Part shown: piece by piece, positions 36,939 to 44,257 of the stretch
How the letters are laid out: each line of letters begins with the position of its first letter
Numbering within the stretch: position 1 is the first letter of the stretch
DNA from: a virus
DNA length: 44,257 nt
Virus record (IMG/VR): IMGVR_UViG_3300006163_000007
Location: 1 to 44,257 of that record
Strand: one strand, 5' to 3'
Made by a program: the position numbers and the translations under genes
Notes under the pieces: generated by a model
The model's input: only the letters and a program-made list of their open reading frames with translations
Databases searched by the model: none
What the model was told of the DNA's origin: nothing

Positions 36939-38753
36939 GTGGTCACGAGAGCGCCGTCGCCCGCCGTAGGAAAAAAAGAACTGGCACCCTGGCTCTTCAC
37001 CGCCGAGCAGCTCCTCGCGCAGTTCACCCCCGGAAAGACGCCCCGCCCCCAGCAGAAGTACTTCCTGGAGCGGGCCGCCGCCGCCTTCGCCGCCGGGAAG
37101 CGCGTCGTGGTCGGCGAGCTGCCCACGGGCGCGGGCAAGACCGACGCCTGCAAGACGCTGGCGAACGCGCTCCGGTCCGCGGGCAAGTCGTCCTTCATGC
37201 TGACCTCCCAGAAGATCCTTCAGGATCAGTACTCGGCCGACTACCCCTCGCCGGACATCGAGACCATCAAGGGCCGCGCGAACTACCCCTGCACGCACCG
37301 GGACGCGCACCCGGACGGTCAGAACGCCGCCGACGGCGTCTGCCGTTCGCAGAACAAGGGCATCCTGAAGGAGTGCGTCGACGAGGTCGAGGCGGGCCCG
37401 ATCGCCCGCACGGCCGACGTCTCGATCCTCCAGGCCGCGGTCGGTCTGGGCCTGACGCCATCCTGCCACCACTGCCCGTACTGGGCTCAGCTTCAGCGCG
37501 TCCACGACGCCTCGATCTCGCTCTTCAACTTCTCCAGCTTCCTCTTCCAGCAGCGGATCGGCCGCTTCGCGCCCCGCGCCCTCATGATCGTCGACGAGGC
37601 GCACAACACCGAGAGCCAGCTGATGAACTTCGTCACGCTGGAGCTCTCCGAGTGGGCGCTCTCCCTGGTCAACGTCAAGATCGATCGCGAGATCCGCACG
37701 AAGCAGGAGTTGCTCAACTGGCTGGCCGACACCGATCTCGTCCAGCTGATCCTCCGGCGCATCAAGCAGGCCGAGAGCGACACCCGCGACGCCGACGAGG
37801 ATTCCGACAGCCTGGGCGAGGCCCTCTCCGGCGCCGAGCTCGACGCGCTCAAGGAGCTCGACGCCAAGATCGCGAACTTCATGGCCTTCCTGGAGAAGAC
37901 GGAGTGGCTCCTGGAGGTCCAGCGGTACAACGACAAGCGGACCGGCGACGAGCGGAAGAAGATCGTCGCGCGGCCCCTCTACGCGAAGGACTTCGCCCAG
38001 GACCTGCTTTTCCGGCACGCCGAGCGGCTCGTCTTCATGTCTGCCACGATCCTCGACGTCGAGGTCTGGGCTCGGAACCTCGGCCTCTCGATGGACGAGG
38101 TCGAGCTGGTCCGCACGCCCTGCGACTTCCCGGTCGAGAACCGGCTGATCTTCAAGGAGTACTGCGGGAACTTCGGCTTCAAGTACTTCACCCGCGAGCA
38201 GAACCCGAAAGACCCGACCGAGCCGAAGTTCGTCCGCAAGGTCGCGGAGCTCCTGGAGCGCCACAAGGGCCAGCGCGGGATCATCCACTGCCACTCGTTC
38301 AACCTCGCCAAGATCCTGTACAACGGCATCGACGGCCCGAACGCCGACCGCCTGCTCTTCCAGGAGCACTTCGAGAACAAGGACGAGATGCTCCAGGAGC
38401 ACGCCCGCCGGACCGACTCCGTCATCGTCGCTCCCGCCATGCACGAGGGCCTGGACCTGAAGGGCGACCTCTCCCGCTTCCAGATCATTGCCAAGATGCC
38501 CTGGCCGAACATGCAGGACCGGGTCATCAAGATGCGGATGGACCGGGACGCCGCGTGGTACTCCTGGCTCTGCGCCCTCAAGATCGTCCAGTCCTACGGC
38601 CGGTCGATCCGCTCGAAGGACGACTGGGCGACGACCTACCTGCTCGACGCTGGCTTCGAGTCCTTCATGTGGCGCTCCGCGAAGATGCTCCCGGACTGGT
38701 TCCACGAGGCGCTCCGGCGCGGCGCCCCGACGCAGGCCCAGGTGCGGCGATGA
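36939..38753 (+). CDS. XPD/DinG-type superfamily 2 DNA helicase
   Basis: The 604-aa protein starts at GTG 36939 (AAGGAGGA). It has Walker A LPTGAGKTD (61-69), a cluster of cysteines at 118, 135, 146, 176 and 179 placed like the iron-sulfur domain of XPD/DinG helicases, a DEAH box at 219-222, the motif VFMSATI (about 370) and motif VI QSYGRSIRSKDD near 545. Such enzymes unwind DNA 5' to 3', often at repair or replication intermediates. It begins the replication module and overlaps the next gene by four bases. Which four of the five cysteines bind iron is not certain. Confidence 0.85.
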   Translation: MVTRAPSPAVGKKELAPWLFTAEQLLAQFTPGKTPRPQQKYFLERAAAAFAAGKRVVVGELPTGAGKTDACKTLANALRSAGKSSFMLTSQKILQDQYSADYPSPDIETIKGRANYPCTHRDAHPDGQNAADGVCRSQNKGILKECVDEVEAGPIARTADVSILQAAVGLGLTPSCHHCPYWAQLQRVHDASISLFNFSSFLFQQRIGRFAPRALMIVDEAHNTESQLMNFVTLELSEWALSLVNVKIDREIRTKQELLNWLADTDLVQLILRRIKQAESDTRDADEDSDSLGEALSGAELDALKELDAKIANFMAFLEKTEWLLEVQRYNDKRTGDERKKIVARPLYAKDFAQDLLFRHAERLVFMSATILDVEVWARNLGLSMDEVELVRTPCDFPVENRLIFKEYCGNFGFKYFTREQNPKDPTEPKFVRKVAELLERHKGQRGIIHCHSFNLAKILYNGIDGPNADRLLFQEHFENKDEMLQEHARRTDSVIVAPAMHEGLDLKGDLSRFQIIAKMPWPNMQDRVIKMRMDRDAAWYSWLCALKIVQSYGRSIRSKDDWATTYLLDAGFESFMWRSAKMLPDWFHEALRRGAPTQAQVRR

Positions 38754-39055
38754 GCCGCATCGAGGTCCGCGAGGAGCGGAAGGATCGCTACTGCGTTCTC
38801 CGGATCGACACCATGTTCGATCCGGAGAATCTGAGGCGAGGCTTCCAGGCAAGAGTGACCACCTACGCCGAGCAGGACTTCTCGTTCGAGAGCAACGACT
38901 ACCACTGGAAGCGGGCGACGATCTCCTGGTACTCCGTCGGCTCGGCGAGCCCGGAAGAGGCCGAGGCCTACGCGAAGGCCATTACGCTCGCGATCGAGTA
39001 CGCCAGGAAGATGGACGTCGAGCACGGCTTCACGGTCGTGACCACGAAGGTCTGA
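38750..39055 (+). CDS. Hypothetical protein, 101 aa
   Basis: The ATG at 38750 overlaps the helicase stop (ATGA). The product is a small alpha/beta protein (EVREERKDRYCVLRIDTMFD, ATISWYSVG, PEEAEAYAKAITLAIEYARK, FTVVTTKV). The EEAEAYAK helix resembles the 68-aa protein at 1658-1864. Coupled to the helicase and to the next zinc protein, it is probably an accessory of the replication module. Function unknown. Confidence 0.65.
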   Translation: MSRIEVREERKDRYCVLRIDTMFDPENLRRGFQARVTTYAEQDFSFESNDYHWKRATISWYSVGSASPEEAEAYAKAITLAIEYARKMDVEHGFTVVTTKV

Positions 39056-39270
39056 TGCTGACCTTGACGATCGTCCTGTGCGGCCACTGCCGGAGTCCCC
39101 GGCCGACCGAGGTGCGCGGCGCCGAAGACCTGGAGCCCGGCCTCTACGAAGCGAAGATGGAGCTCCTGCACGGGATCTGTATCCCCTGCAGCACGAAGAC
39201 CAGCCCGAAAGGAGGTGTGACCCAAGGCGACACGGGCAAGCGAAACAATCCCGACAAAGAGGAGAGGTAG
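39055..39270 (+). CDS. Small zinc-ribbon protein, 71 aa
   Basis: The ATG at 39055 shares its A with the previous TGA stop (TGATG). The product has CGHC (9-12) and CIPC (42-45), a typical ribbon pair, and a polar basic C-terminus. A strong internal AAAGGAGGTG and GTG at 39218 could start a 17-residue peptide in the same frame, but this is probably coincidental. Function unknown. Confidence 0.65.
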   Translation: MLTLTIVLCGHCRSPRPTEVRGAEDLEPGLYEAKMELLHGICIPCSTKTSPKGGVTQGDTGKRNNPDKEER

Positions 39271-39307
39271 TTTTCGAAGGTTAGTGGGGAAGGGAAGAAG
39301 GAGGAAC

Positions 39308-40570
39308 ATGTTCGTCAAAGCGCAGCCGGTCCGCCGGAGATTCAAGGTCGCCCTCTCCGGCATTTGGAAGACCGGGAAGACACGGGCGGCGCTCAGCTTT
39401 CCGAAGCCCGCGGTCATCGACACGCATCGCGGGACGGACCTCTACGACGAGAAGTACGACTTCTACGTCACGCACGTCTCGACGTACAAGGAGACCTGCT
39501 CCGAGATCGACTGGCTCCGGGTCAACGCTGTGAAGGAAGGCATCGAGACGCTGGTCATCGACGACATCTCGACGATCTACGACGACGTGATCGGGGTGAC
39601 AGCGGCGTGGCGGAGCAACAAGTCTGGCACGAACGCTCCGCTCAACCAGGGGGACTGGGGCATCATCAAGCGGACCTGGAAGAGCTTTCTCCAGATGCTC
39701 CTCCGGCTCGACCTGAACGTCGTCCTGGTGACGCGCGAGAAGGACGAGTACGAGGAGACCCAGAACGCCCGCGGCGAGGAAGTCCGGAAGAAGACCGGGA
39801 ACGTCGTCATGGACGTCGACCGTCAGACGGCGTACCTCTTCGACTTCATCCTGCACCTCTACACCGAGGACAATAAGAAGGCGAAGACCTCGTCGCACTT
39901 CGTCCGGATCGAGGGCACGCGGCATCACTCGCTCCCGAAGTACTCCATCCACGACATCACCGGCAAGCGCATGTACGACGATCTCTTCGAGCCGATGAAA
40001 GCCGATGTCGAGAAGGGCCTGCGGGTCACCGACGAGCCCGCGCCGGAGAAGCCGGAAGAGCCGATCGCCCAGGATCTGGCGACGGAGCCCGGCGCCCCGG
40101 AGGATCCGCCCGCGAAGCCACCGGCCAAGCCGGTCAAGGCGACCCCGCTCTCGAAGCAGGAGCAGGAGAGCGTCAACGAGATCAAAGAGGCGTTCGGCAT
40201 CGTGAAGCCGTCTCCGGACCAGCCGGAGGCGTCTCTCGAAGAGATCAAGGTCCTGATGACCAGGGCGGGCGACATGTTCTGGCCGGATGACGCGGCGAAG
40301 TGCCGCCGCCAGAGCTGCTCGCTCAAGGGGCATAACCACGTCCCGTTCAAGTCCGCGGACGCCAAGAACATGATCAAAGGGATGTACGGCGTCGACTCGT
40401 CGAAGGAGCTCCGCAAGCCGCAGATCGACTTCCTGTACGAGGAGTTCGGGAAGGTCCTTTCCGGCCGGGCTTTCCTCGATCGCGACGGGCAGGGGAGCGT
40501 CTACGTGGCGACTCCGATCGGGGTTACGGAAGAGGAGGTGAAGCGGAACGTTCTCGCGTACGCGAAGTAG
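39308..40570 (+). CDS. Sak4-like RecA-fold ATPase (AAA_24 type)
   Basis: The 420-aa protein starts at ATG 39308 (AAGGAGGA); the frame is open to a GTG at 39284 that lacks a site. Walker A is GIWKTGKT (18-25), Walker B is LVIDD (82-86) and LDLNVVLVTRE follows. The order resembles the phage Sak4 single-strand annealing/recombination ATPases, commonly coded beside a single-strand DNA-binding protein, as here. Residues 225-290 are a Pro/Glu-rich linker. The C-terminal domain has CRRQSCSLKGHNHVPF, a possible Cys/His metal site not expected in the standard family. Confidence 0.75.
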   Translation: MFVKAQPVRRRFKVALSGIWKTGKTRAALSFPKPAVIDTHRGTDLYDEKYDFYVTHVSTYKETCSEIDWLRVNAVKEGIETLVIDDISTIYDDVIGVTAAWRSNKSGTNAPLNQGDWGIIKRTWKSFLQMLLRLDLNVVLVTREKDEYEETQNARGEEVRKKTGNVVMDVDRQTAYLFDFILHLYTEDNKKAKTSSHFVRIEGTRHHSLPKYSIHDITGKRMYDDLFEPMKADVEKGLRVTDEPAPEKPEEPIAQDLATEPGAPEDPPAKPPAKPVKATPLSKQEQESVNEIKEAFGIVKPSPDQPEASLEEIKVLMTRAGDMFWPDDAAKCRRQSCSLKGHNHVPFKSADAKNMIKGMYGVDSSKELRKPQIDFLYEEFGKVLSGRAFLDRDGQGSVYVATPIGVTEEEVKRNVLAYAK

Positions 40571-40657
40571 TTCGTGGAGTCCAGTCGTGCGGCCGGGGTA
40601 GCTGATGACTGGCTCTGGAAGAGGGAAGGTAGTTTCGAAGGAATGAAGGAGAGACTC

Positions 40658-41287
40658 ATGGTCCACGATCCCAACAATCCGTTCAACGATTTCGAGGACG
40701 ATTTCAAGAAGGCCGACAAGGCGGATCCGGCCTCGACGCCGGGTCGCGTCCCGCCCGAGACGTACAAGTTCATCCTGACGGCCCAGGAGCTGCGCGAGGG
40801 CGACGGCACCATGGCCGATCACGAGACCTTCGTCGCGAACTCCGGCACGAAGGGCTTCAAGCTCTTCTGCGAGATCGTCGAGCCCGAGTCGGTGCCGAAT
40901 CCGAAGACCAACGAGCCGCACCGGACGAAGGGTGTCGTTCTCGAGCACGTCTTCTGGATCACCCAGAAGAACCTCCCGTTCGTCAAGCGGGACATCGCGA
41001 CGATCCTCGGCCGCGAGATCGAGTCGCTCGGCGAGCTCGTCAAGATCACCTGGGCGGGCCGAACCTTCGAGGGCGTCGTCAAGGATGAGACGCGCGACGG
41101 CTACACGAAGTCCAAGATCGGCTTCATCAATCCCTGGGCGCCGAAGGCCGAGGAAGGGGCCAACAAGCACGGCGTCGCGACCTCTTCCAAGGACGAGACG
41201 AAGAAGGTCGACAACAAGGCCGACCAGAAGGCCGCCAAGGGCGCCGCGCAGGCCGCGGGCGCGAAGGGCGGCAAGCTCGACTTCTAG
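40658..41287 (+). CDS. DUF669-like putative single-strand DNA-binding protein
   Basis: The 209-aa protein starts at ATG 40658, with AAGGAGAG upstream. The pattern PPETYKFILTAQELREGDG, TKGFKLFCEIVEPE, VLEHVFWITQKNL, IATILGREIESLGEL and GYTKSKIGFINPW matches the beta-barrel layout of phage DUF669-type proteins, which often accompany Sak4-like ATPases and bind single-stranded DNA. The C-terminal tail is Lys/Ala-rich and ends GGKLDF. Function is inferred from gene context and fold impression. Confidence 0.6.
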   Translation: MVHDPNNPFNDFEDDFKKADKADPASTPGRVPPETYKFILTAQELREGDGTMADHETFVANSGTKGFKLFCEIVEPESVPNPKTNEPHRTKGVVLEHVFWITQKNLPFVKRDIATILGREIESLGELVKITWAGRTFEGVVKDETRDGYTKSKIGFINPWAPKAEEGANKHGVATSSKDETKKVDNKADQKAAKGAAQAAGAKGGKLDF

Positions 41288-41329
41288 AGTTATCTGCGGG
41301 GCGGCGGCTCGTGACCCCGTCGCCCCTTC

Positions 41330-41377
41330 TCTCTCTGCTGTCCAGGGGATTCCTCCCCCTGGACAGCGCTAGAGAGA
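41330..41377 (+). promoter_or_regulatory. Long hairpin before the primase gene
   Basis: GCTGTCCAGGGG pairs with CCCCTGGACAGC (12 bp, 41337-41348 and 41356-41367), then TCTCTCT (41330-41336) pairs with AGAGAGA (41371-41377) across a small bulge. No T-run follows. It could be a terminator after the preceding gene, an RNase III site or a translation control. Confidence 0.5.
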
Positions 41378-41430
41378 ACCATAGATGGGCAAGGGGACGG
41401 GGAACGGTAGCAAGGGTTGAGAGGGGTCCG

Positions 41431-43842
41431 ATGGCGGACACGACGTCGGGGCGAATCGCTCCGACTCAGTTTGTAAAAGAGCTTTGGGGAATCGCGCCGC
41501 ACGACTGGATCGTCGAGTTCAACCTGCTTCAGTACAGACCGACGCAGGATGATCCTGGCGCCCAGAGGATGCGGGCGCTTTTCTACACCGTCGAGCAGGT
41601 CTTGAACGACTGGGGGCCGATCGACGCGGCTCTCCTCCACCAGAACAAATCCCAGGTGGAGAACGTCCATCACGGCGTCAACCCGCGCTTCCGGCGACCC
41701 CGGAAGCACGGGACAAACGCCGACGTTTCGCACTACGTCGCGATCTGGGTCGACGCCGACTTTCACGGCCAGGAGGAGGCGGTCCGGAAGCATTTCTTCG
41801 ACACCGTGAAGGAGCTCGAGTCGAGCCACGGTCTCTTCCCGTCCGTGATCATCGAGTCCGGCCGCGGGCTGCACGCCTACTGGCTCTTCGACAAGCCGTA
41901 CACGGTCGCCCAGGCCCGGCCGGTCTGCGCGGGAATCCAGAAGCACTTCAACAGCGACACCGTCCACGACCCGCGCCGGATCCTGCGGCTGCCCGGCTTC
42001 GCGAACCTGAAGGATCCGAAGGATCCGCGCTGGTGCCAGATCGCTGACGCGACCTGGACCCGCTACCCGATCGAGCGGTTCAAGGACTTCACGATCGTCG
42101 ATCTCAAGAAGTCGAAGGAGGATCTGGAGACTGAGGAGGAGGAACGCGCTGTCCGGGAGCTCGACACCTCGAAGTCCCGGGATCCGAAGCTCCAGGAAGT
42201 CCTCACGAAGGGCGTCGACGAGTCCGGTGGTCCTCACGGCGGACGACATCTCTCCGCCACCGCTGTCGTCGGCTACTTCTGCCGCTTCTCAAAGACCAAG
42301 AGAATCGCCGAGACGAACTCCGAGAACTGGAACAAGAACCTCTGTCGTCCGCCTCTTCCGGATGAAGAAGTTCAGCGGATGGTCGACGACTTCTGGGCGA
42401 AGGAGGAGGTCCGCCGGGCAGAGCGCAAGGAGGAGAAGCGCCTCCTCAAGGAGAAGGAGAAGGAGCTCCGGAAGTCCAGCGAGGACGACGGACCGCCCTG
42501 GTGGAAGGACGGCGAGTTTCTCCCGGAGGCGCTGGCCCGGCACGTTTGCGCCCGGGACCGGATCATCGCGACGCCGATCGGCGACGACTACAAGGGCGTC
42601 ACTCTCTACGTATACAAAGACGGCGCCTACCGCTCCAGGCTCGGGACCGTCGTCGAAACGGAGGTCCGGAACGCGCTCGCCCGGGACGCGAAGCCGGAAC
42701 GGATCAATCAGGTCCTGGATCTTATCCACCGCTCCCAGAAGATCGACTACGACGAGATTAACCACCGGGCCTGCGAGCTCATCAATGTCCAGAACGGGAT
42801 GCTCGATTGGAGGACCGGCGAGCTCCACCCGCACGATCCGAAGTACCTCTCAACGATCCAGATCGCCGCGGACTACGAGCCAAACACAAAGTGTGAGGCG
42901 CTCAACAAGTTCTTCGCCGAGGTCTTCCCGGCCGACTGCGTCGCGTTGGCGGAAGAGTTTATCGGCTACCTGCTCATCCCGGACACCCGGCTCCAGAAAG
43001 CCTTCATCGCTGTCGGCTCCGGCGGCAACGGGAAGGGAACCTTCCTGAAGCTGCTGACCTCGCTGCTCGGGAAAGAGAACGTCTCGACGCTCGACATTCA
43101 CACGCTCGAGGACGACAAGTTCGCGACGGCGGCCCTGGTCGGGAAGCTGGCGAACATCCATCACGATTTAAGCCGGAAGCAGCTGGAATCGACCAGCCGC
43201 TTTAAGACGTTGGTCTCCGGAGATCCGATCTCCGGCGAGAAGAAGTTCAAGGATGGCTTCACCTTCCGCCCCTTCGCCCGACTCGTCTTCTCCGCCAACG
43301 AGTTTCCGCGCTCCGAGGATAAGACGAACGCCTACTTCCGGAGACTCATCTTCGTCGAGTTCCCGAACTCATTCTCCGGCGCCGCGGGTGAGGTGCTCGA
43401 CTACGACCGGGTCCTCGCGCGGACCCCAGGCTTCATGTCGGCACTCCTGAACCGCGGGATCGCCGGACTCCGTAGGCTCATGGAGGTCAACCGCTTCTCG
43501 ATCTCCGAGACCAGCACACGGACGATCGAGCAGTACAAGCGGGAGTGTAACTCCGCCTACGACTTCGTCCAGGAGTTCTGTCACATGGAGGAGTGGGGCT
43601 GGATCCCACGGAACGAGATGTACCAGAAGTACGACGGCTGGTGCCGAGACAACGGCTTAAAGCCAATGAGTTCAAAGAACTTCGTGAACGGGATCCGGGA
43701 CACAAAGGGTATCAAGGAGGTCAAGCGAGAGGGGGTCCGGGGTTGGCTTGGGATCTCCTGGGCGAACGGCGCACCTCGTACCAGCGCCGACGAGATTGCG
43801 GCCTTCGGGAAGGATGAGAAGGGGGCCGCGAATGCCTTCTAG
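41431..43842 (+). CDS. Primase-polymerase/SF3 helicase fusion (P4-type)
   Basis: The 803-aa protein starts at ATG 41431; the longer frame to 41311 reads through the hairpin and was rejected. The N-terminal archaeo-eukaryotic primase has the metal motif VDAD (107-110), SGRGLHAYW (143-151) and PRRILRLPGFANLK (181-194). A charged coiled linker lies near 320-350, then a D5-like region. The SF3 helicase has GSGGNGKGT (529-537), SGDPISGEKKFKD (596-608) and VFSANEFP (619-626). The last 130 residues look like a winged helix (MYQKYDGWCRDNGL). This one protein could prime and unwind at an origin; the repeat region at 43857-44089 lies immediately downstream. Confidence 0.9.
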   Translation: MADTTSGRIAPTQFVKELWGIAPHDWIVEFNLLQYRPTQDDPGAQRMRALFYTVEQVLNDWGPIDAALLHQNKSQVENVHHGVNPRFRRPRKHGTNADVSHYVAIWVDADFHGQEEAVRKHFFDTVKELESSHGLFPSVIIESGRGLHAYWLFDKPYTVAQARPVCAGIQKHFNSDTVHDPRRILRLPGFANLKDPKDPRWCQIADATWTRYPIERFKDFTIVDLKKSKEDLETEEEERAVRELDTSKSRDPKLQEVLTKGVDESGGPHGGRHLSATAVVGYFCRFSKTKRIAETNSENWNKNLCRPPLPDEEVQRMVDDFWAKEEVRRAERKEEKRLLKEKEKELRKSSEDDGPPWWKDGEFLPEALARHVCARDRIIATPIGDDYKGVTLYVYKDGAYRSRLGTVVETEVRNALARDAKPERINQVLDLIHRSQKIDYDEINHRACELINVQNGMLDWRTGELHPHDPKYLSTIQIAADYEPNTKCEALNKFFAEVFPADCVALAEEFIGYLLIPDTRLQKAFIAVGSGGNGKGTFLKLLTSLLGKENVSTLDIHTLEDDKFATAALVGKLANIHHDLSRKQLESTSRFKTLVSGDPISGEKKFKDGFTFRPFARLVFSANEFPRSEDKTNAYFRRLIFVEFPNSFSGAAGEVLDYDRVLARTPGFMSALLNRGIAGLRRLMEVNRFSISETSTRTIEQYKRECNSAYDFVQEFCHMEEWGWIPRNEMYQKYDGWCRDNGLKPMSSKNFVNGIRDTKGIKEVKREGVRGWLGISWANGAPRTSADEIAAFGKDEKGAANAF

Positions 43843-43856
43843 GTCACCCATAATGG

Positions 43857-44089
43857 CGGGGCACTTCGGAGTGGCAGCTGGTGCCCCGGACACGGCCTTA
43901 TATCAGCTTGATTACAGGCACTTTGCAGGCGGAACGCAGTCCGGGGCACGACGGGGCACGAGAATGCTTTATATTACGGCAGGTTCCTATCGCTAACGGT
44001 TTAAATGGTTTCCATATGGAAACAGGTAGAAAAGAGTATATGGAAATCCTGGGAGTTTATAAGGCGACTAAGTGCCCCGTCGTGCCCCG
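43857..44089. other. Iteron-like repeats and palindrome (candidate replication origin)
   Basis: The 8-mer CGGGGCAC occurs six times: plus strand at 43857, 43942 and 43952; inverted at 43881, 44072 and 44082. Two pairs have starts 10 bases apart, about one helical turn. The paired blocks 43942-43959 and 44072-44089 are perfect 18-base inverted repeats. Between them lies AT-rich DNA with the perfect 16-bp palindrome GTTTCCATATGGAAAC (44008-44023) and a second ATATGGAAA at 44038. The gap has no credible gene. A replication origin for the primase-helicase is the leading inference; an operator array is the alternative. Confidence 0.6.
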
Positions 44090-44107
44090 AACTAACCCAT
44101 AAATTCT

Positions 44108-44257
44108 ATGAGCGCATTACTTGTTCGCCTCAAAGACCTCGGTGGCATGTACCTCCAATCTGAGGTCATCGTCGATTTCTGGAAGAGAGTTGAGATCGTT
44201 CCAGACAAAGAAGTCTGCTGGCGTTGGAGGGGTGATATCGATAAGCAGGGGTACGGA
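44108..44257 (+). CDS. HNH endonuclease, 5' part only (runs off the window)
   Basis: The 50 visible codons from ATG 44108 include VDFWKRVEIVPDKEVCWRWRG followed by DKQGYG, the entry segment of HNH_3 homing endonucleases (F-W/S-K-V...C-W-x-W-x-G...G-Y-G), before the catalytic His. Its DNA is less GC-rich than its neighbours, suggesting recent acquisition. It is next to the origin-like repeats. The rest lies beyond the end of the window. Confidence 0.65.
   Translation, partial: MSALLVRLKDLGGMYLQSEVIVDFWKRVEIVPDKEVCWRWRGDIDKQGYG

Noticed and set aside
36654-38852. Very long open frame on the strand opposite the helicase gene (732 codons)
   Set aside because: It is antisense to a clear helicase with all motifs; GC-rich codons leave such mirror frames open. 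The product is Leu/Val/Arg/Glu-rich low complexity without motifs.
39281-41170. 629-codon antisense frame over the Sak4-like ATPase and DUF669-like genes
   Set aside because: Same mirror-frame artefact; no ribosome site and composition typical of antisense GC-rich DNA.
41311-41430. N-terminal extension of the primase by 40 codons
   Set aside because: It would translate through a perfect long hairpin and resembles no primase N-terminus; ATG 41431 gives a normal start.
43853-43996. 47-codon frame in the repeat region after the primase
   Set aside because: No ribosome site, and its sequence is dictated by the repeats; treated as non-coding.
1-44257. CRISPR array, insertion sequence, integrase with attachment sites, rRNA or tRNA
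   Set aside because: No regularly spaced direct repeats, transposase or tyrosine/serine recombinase motifs, or RNA gene signatures were seen on either strand.

Overview
The window looks like part of a bacteriophage, or a phage-like element, of a GC-rich bacterium. It is dense with short, often overlapping genes. It has sigma70-type promoters (for example TTGACA-17-TACAAT at 33-61), Shine-Dalgarno sites before most starts, a phage-style replication module, receptor-binding spikes and fibres, a probable lysis group and free-standing HNH endonucleases. I saw no tRNA, rRNA, CRISPR array, insertion sequence or integrase. No terminase, portal or tape-measure protein is recognisable. Several small virion-type proteins carry one hydrophobic segment and a basic tail. 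A tailless, possibly membrane-containing virion is therefore a working hypothesis, not a proven identity.

Layout. (1) Bases 88-6673, plus strand: small accessory genes, including a SprT-like zinc metallopeptidase, a DUF6011-type zinc finger, several conserved phage hypotheticals, an HNH homing endonuclease and a winged-helix protein. Hairpins separate the groups, and two copies of a 24-bp dyad element flank the block (1-24 and 6411-6434). (2) Bases 6666-36646, minus strand: a long late region. In transcription order it holds a divergent promoter, a 697-aa coiled-coil protein, two methyltransferases and a GT2 glycosyltransferase, a control region with two intrinsic terminators (31747-32205), a transglutaminase-like enzyme, a 987-aa protein punctuated by Asn-Pro dipeptides, an arginine-rich protein, three beta-rich capsid candidates, spikes and a glycine-rich fibre, a lysis-like group, membrane proteins, a GT4 glycosyltransferase, a poly-glutamate protein and small convergent genes. 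(3) Bases 36939-44257, plus strand: an XPD/DinG-type helicase, two small proteins, a Sak4-like ATPase, a DUF669-like putative single-strand DNA-binding protein and a primase-SF3 helicase fusion. An iteron-rich, AT-rich, palindrome-containing stretch follows (candidate replication origin), then the 5' end of a second HNH gene.

The region between the divergent arms (36650-36940) is the main switch. One promoter drives each arm, and the rightward transcript begins with a roughly 130-nt RNA that can fold into a long hairpin whose apical loop pairs with the 5' end, a pseudoknot. The strongest candidates for undescribed biology are this leader RNA, the Asn-Pro punctuated polyprotein-like gene with Asn-Pro near the start of neighbouring structural proteins, the terminator-guarded head of the late operon, and the iteron/palindrome origin candidate. 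Function calls rest on motifs read by eye; no database search was run.
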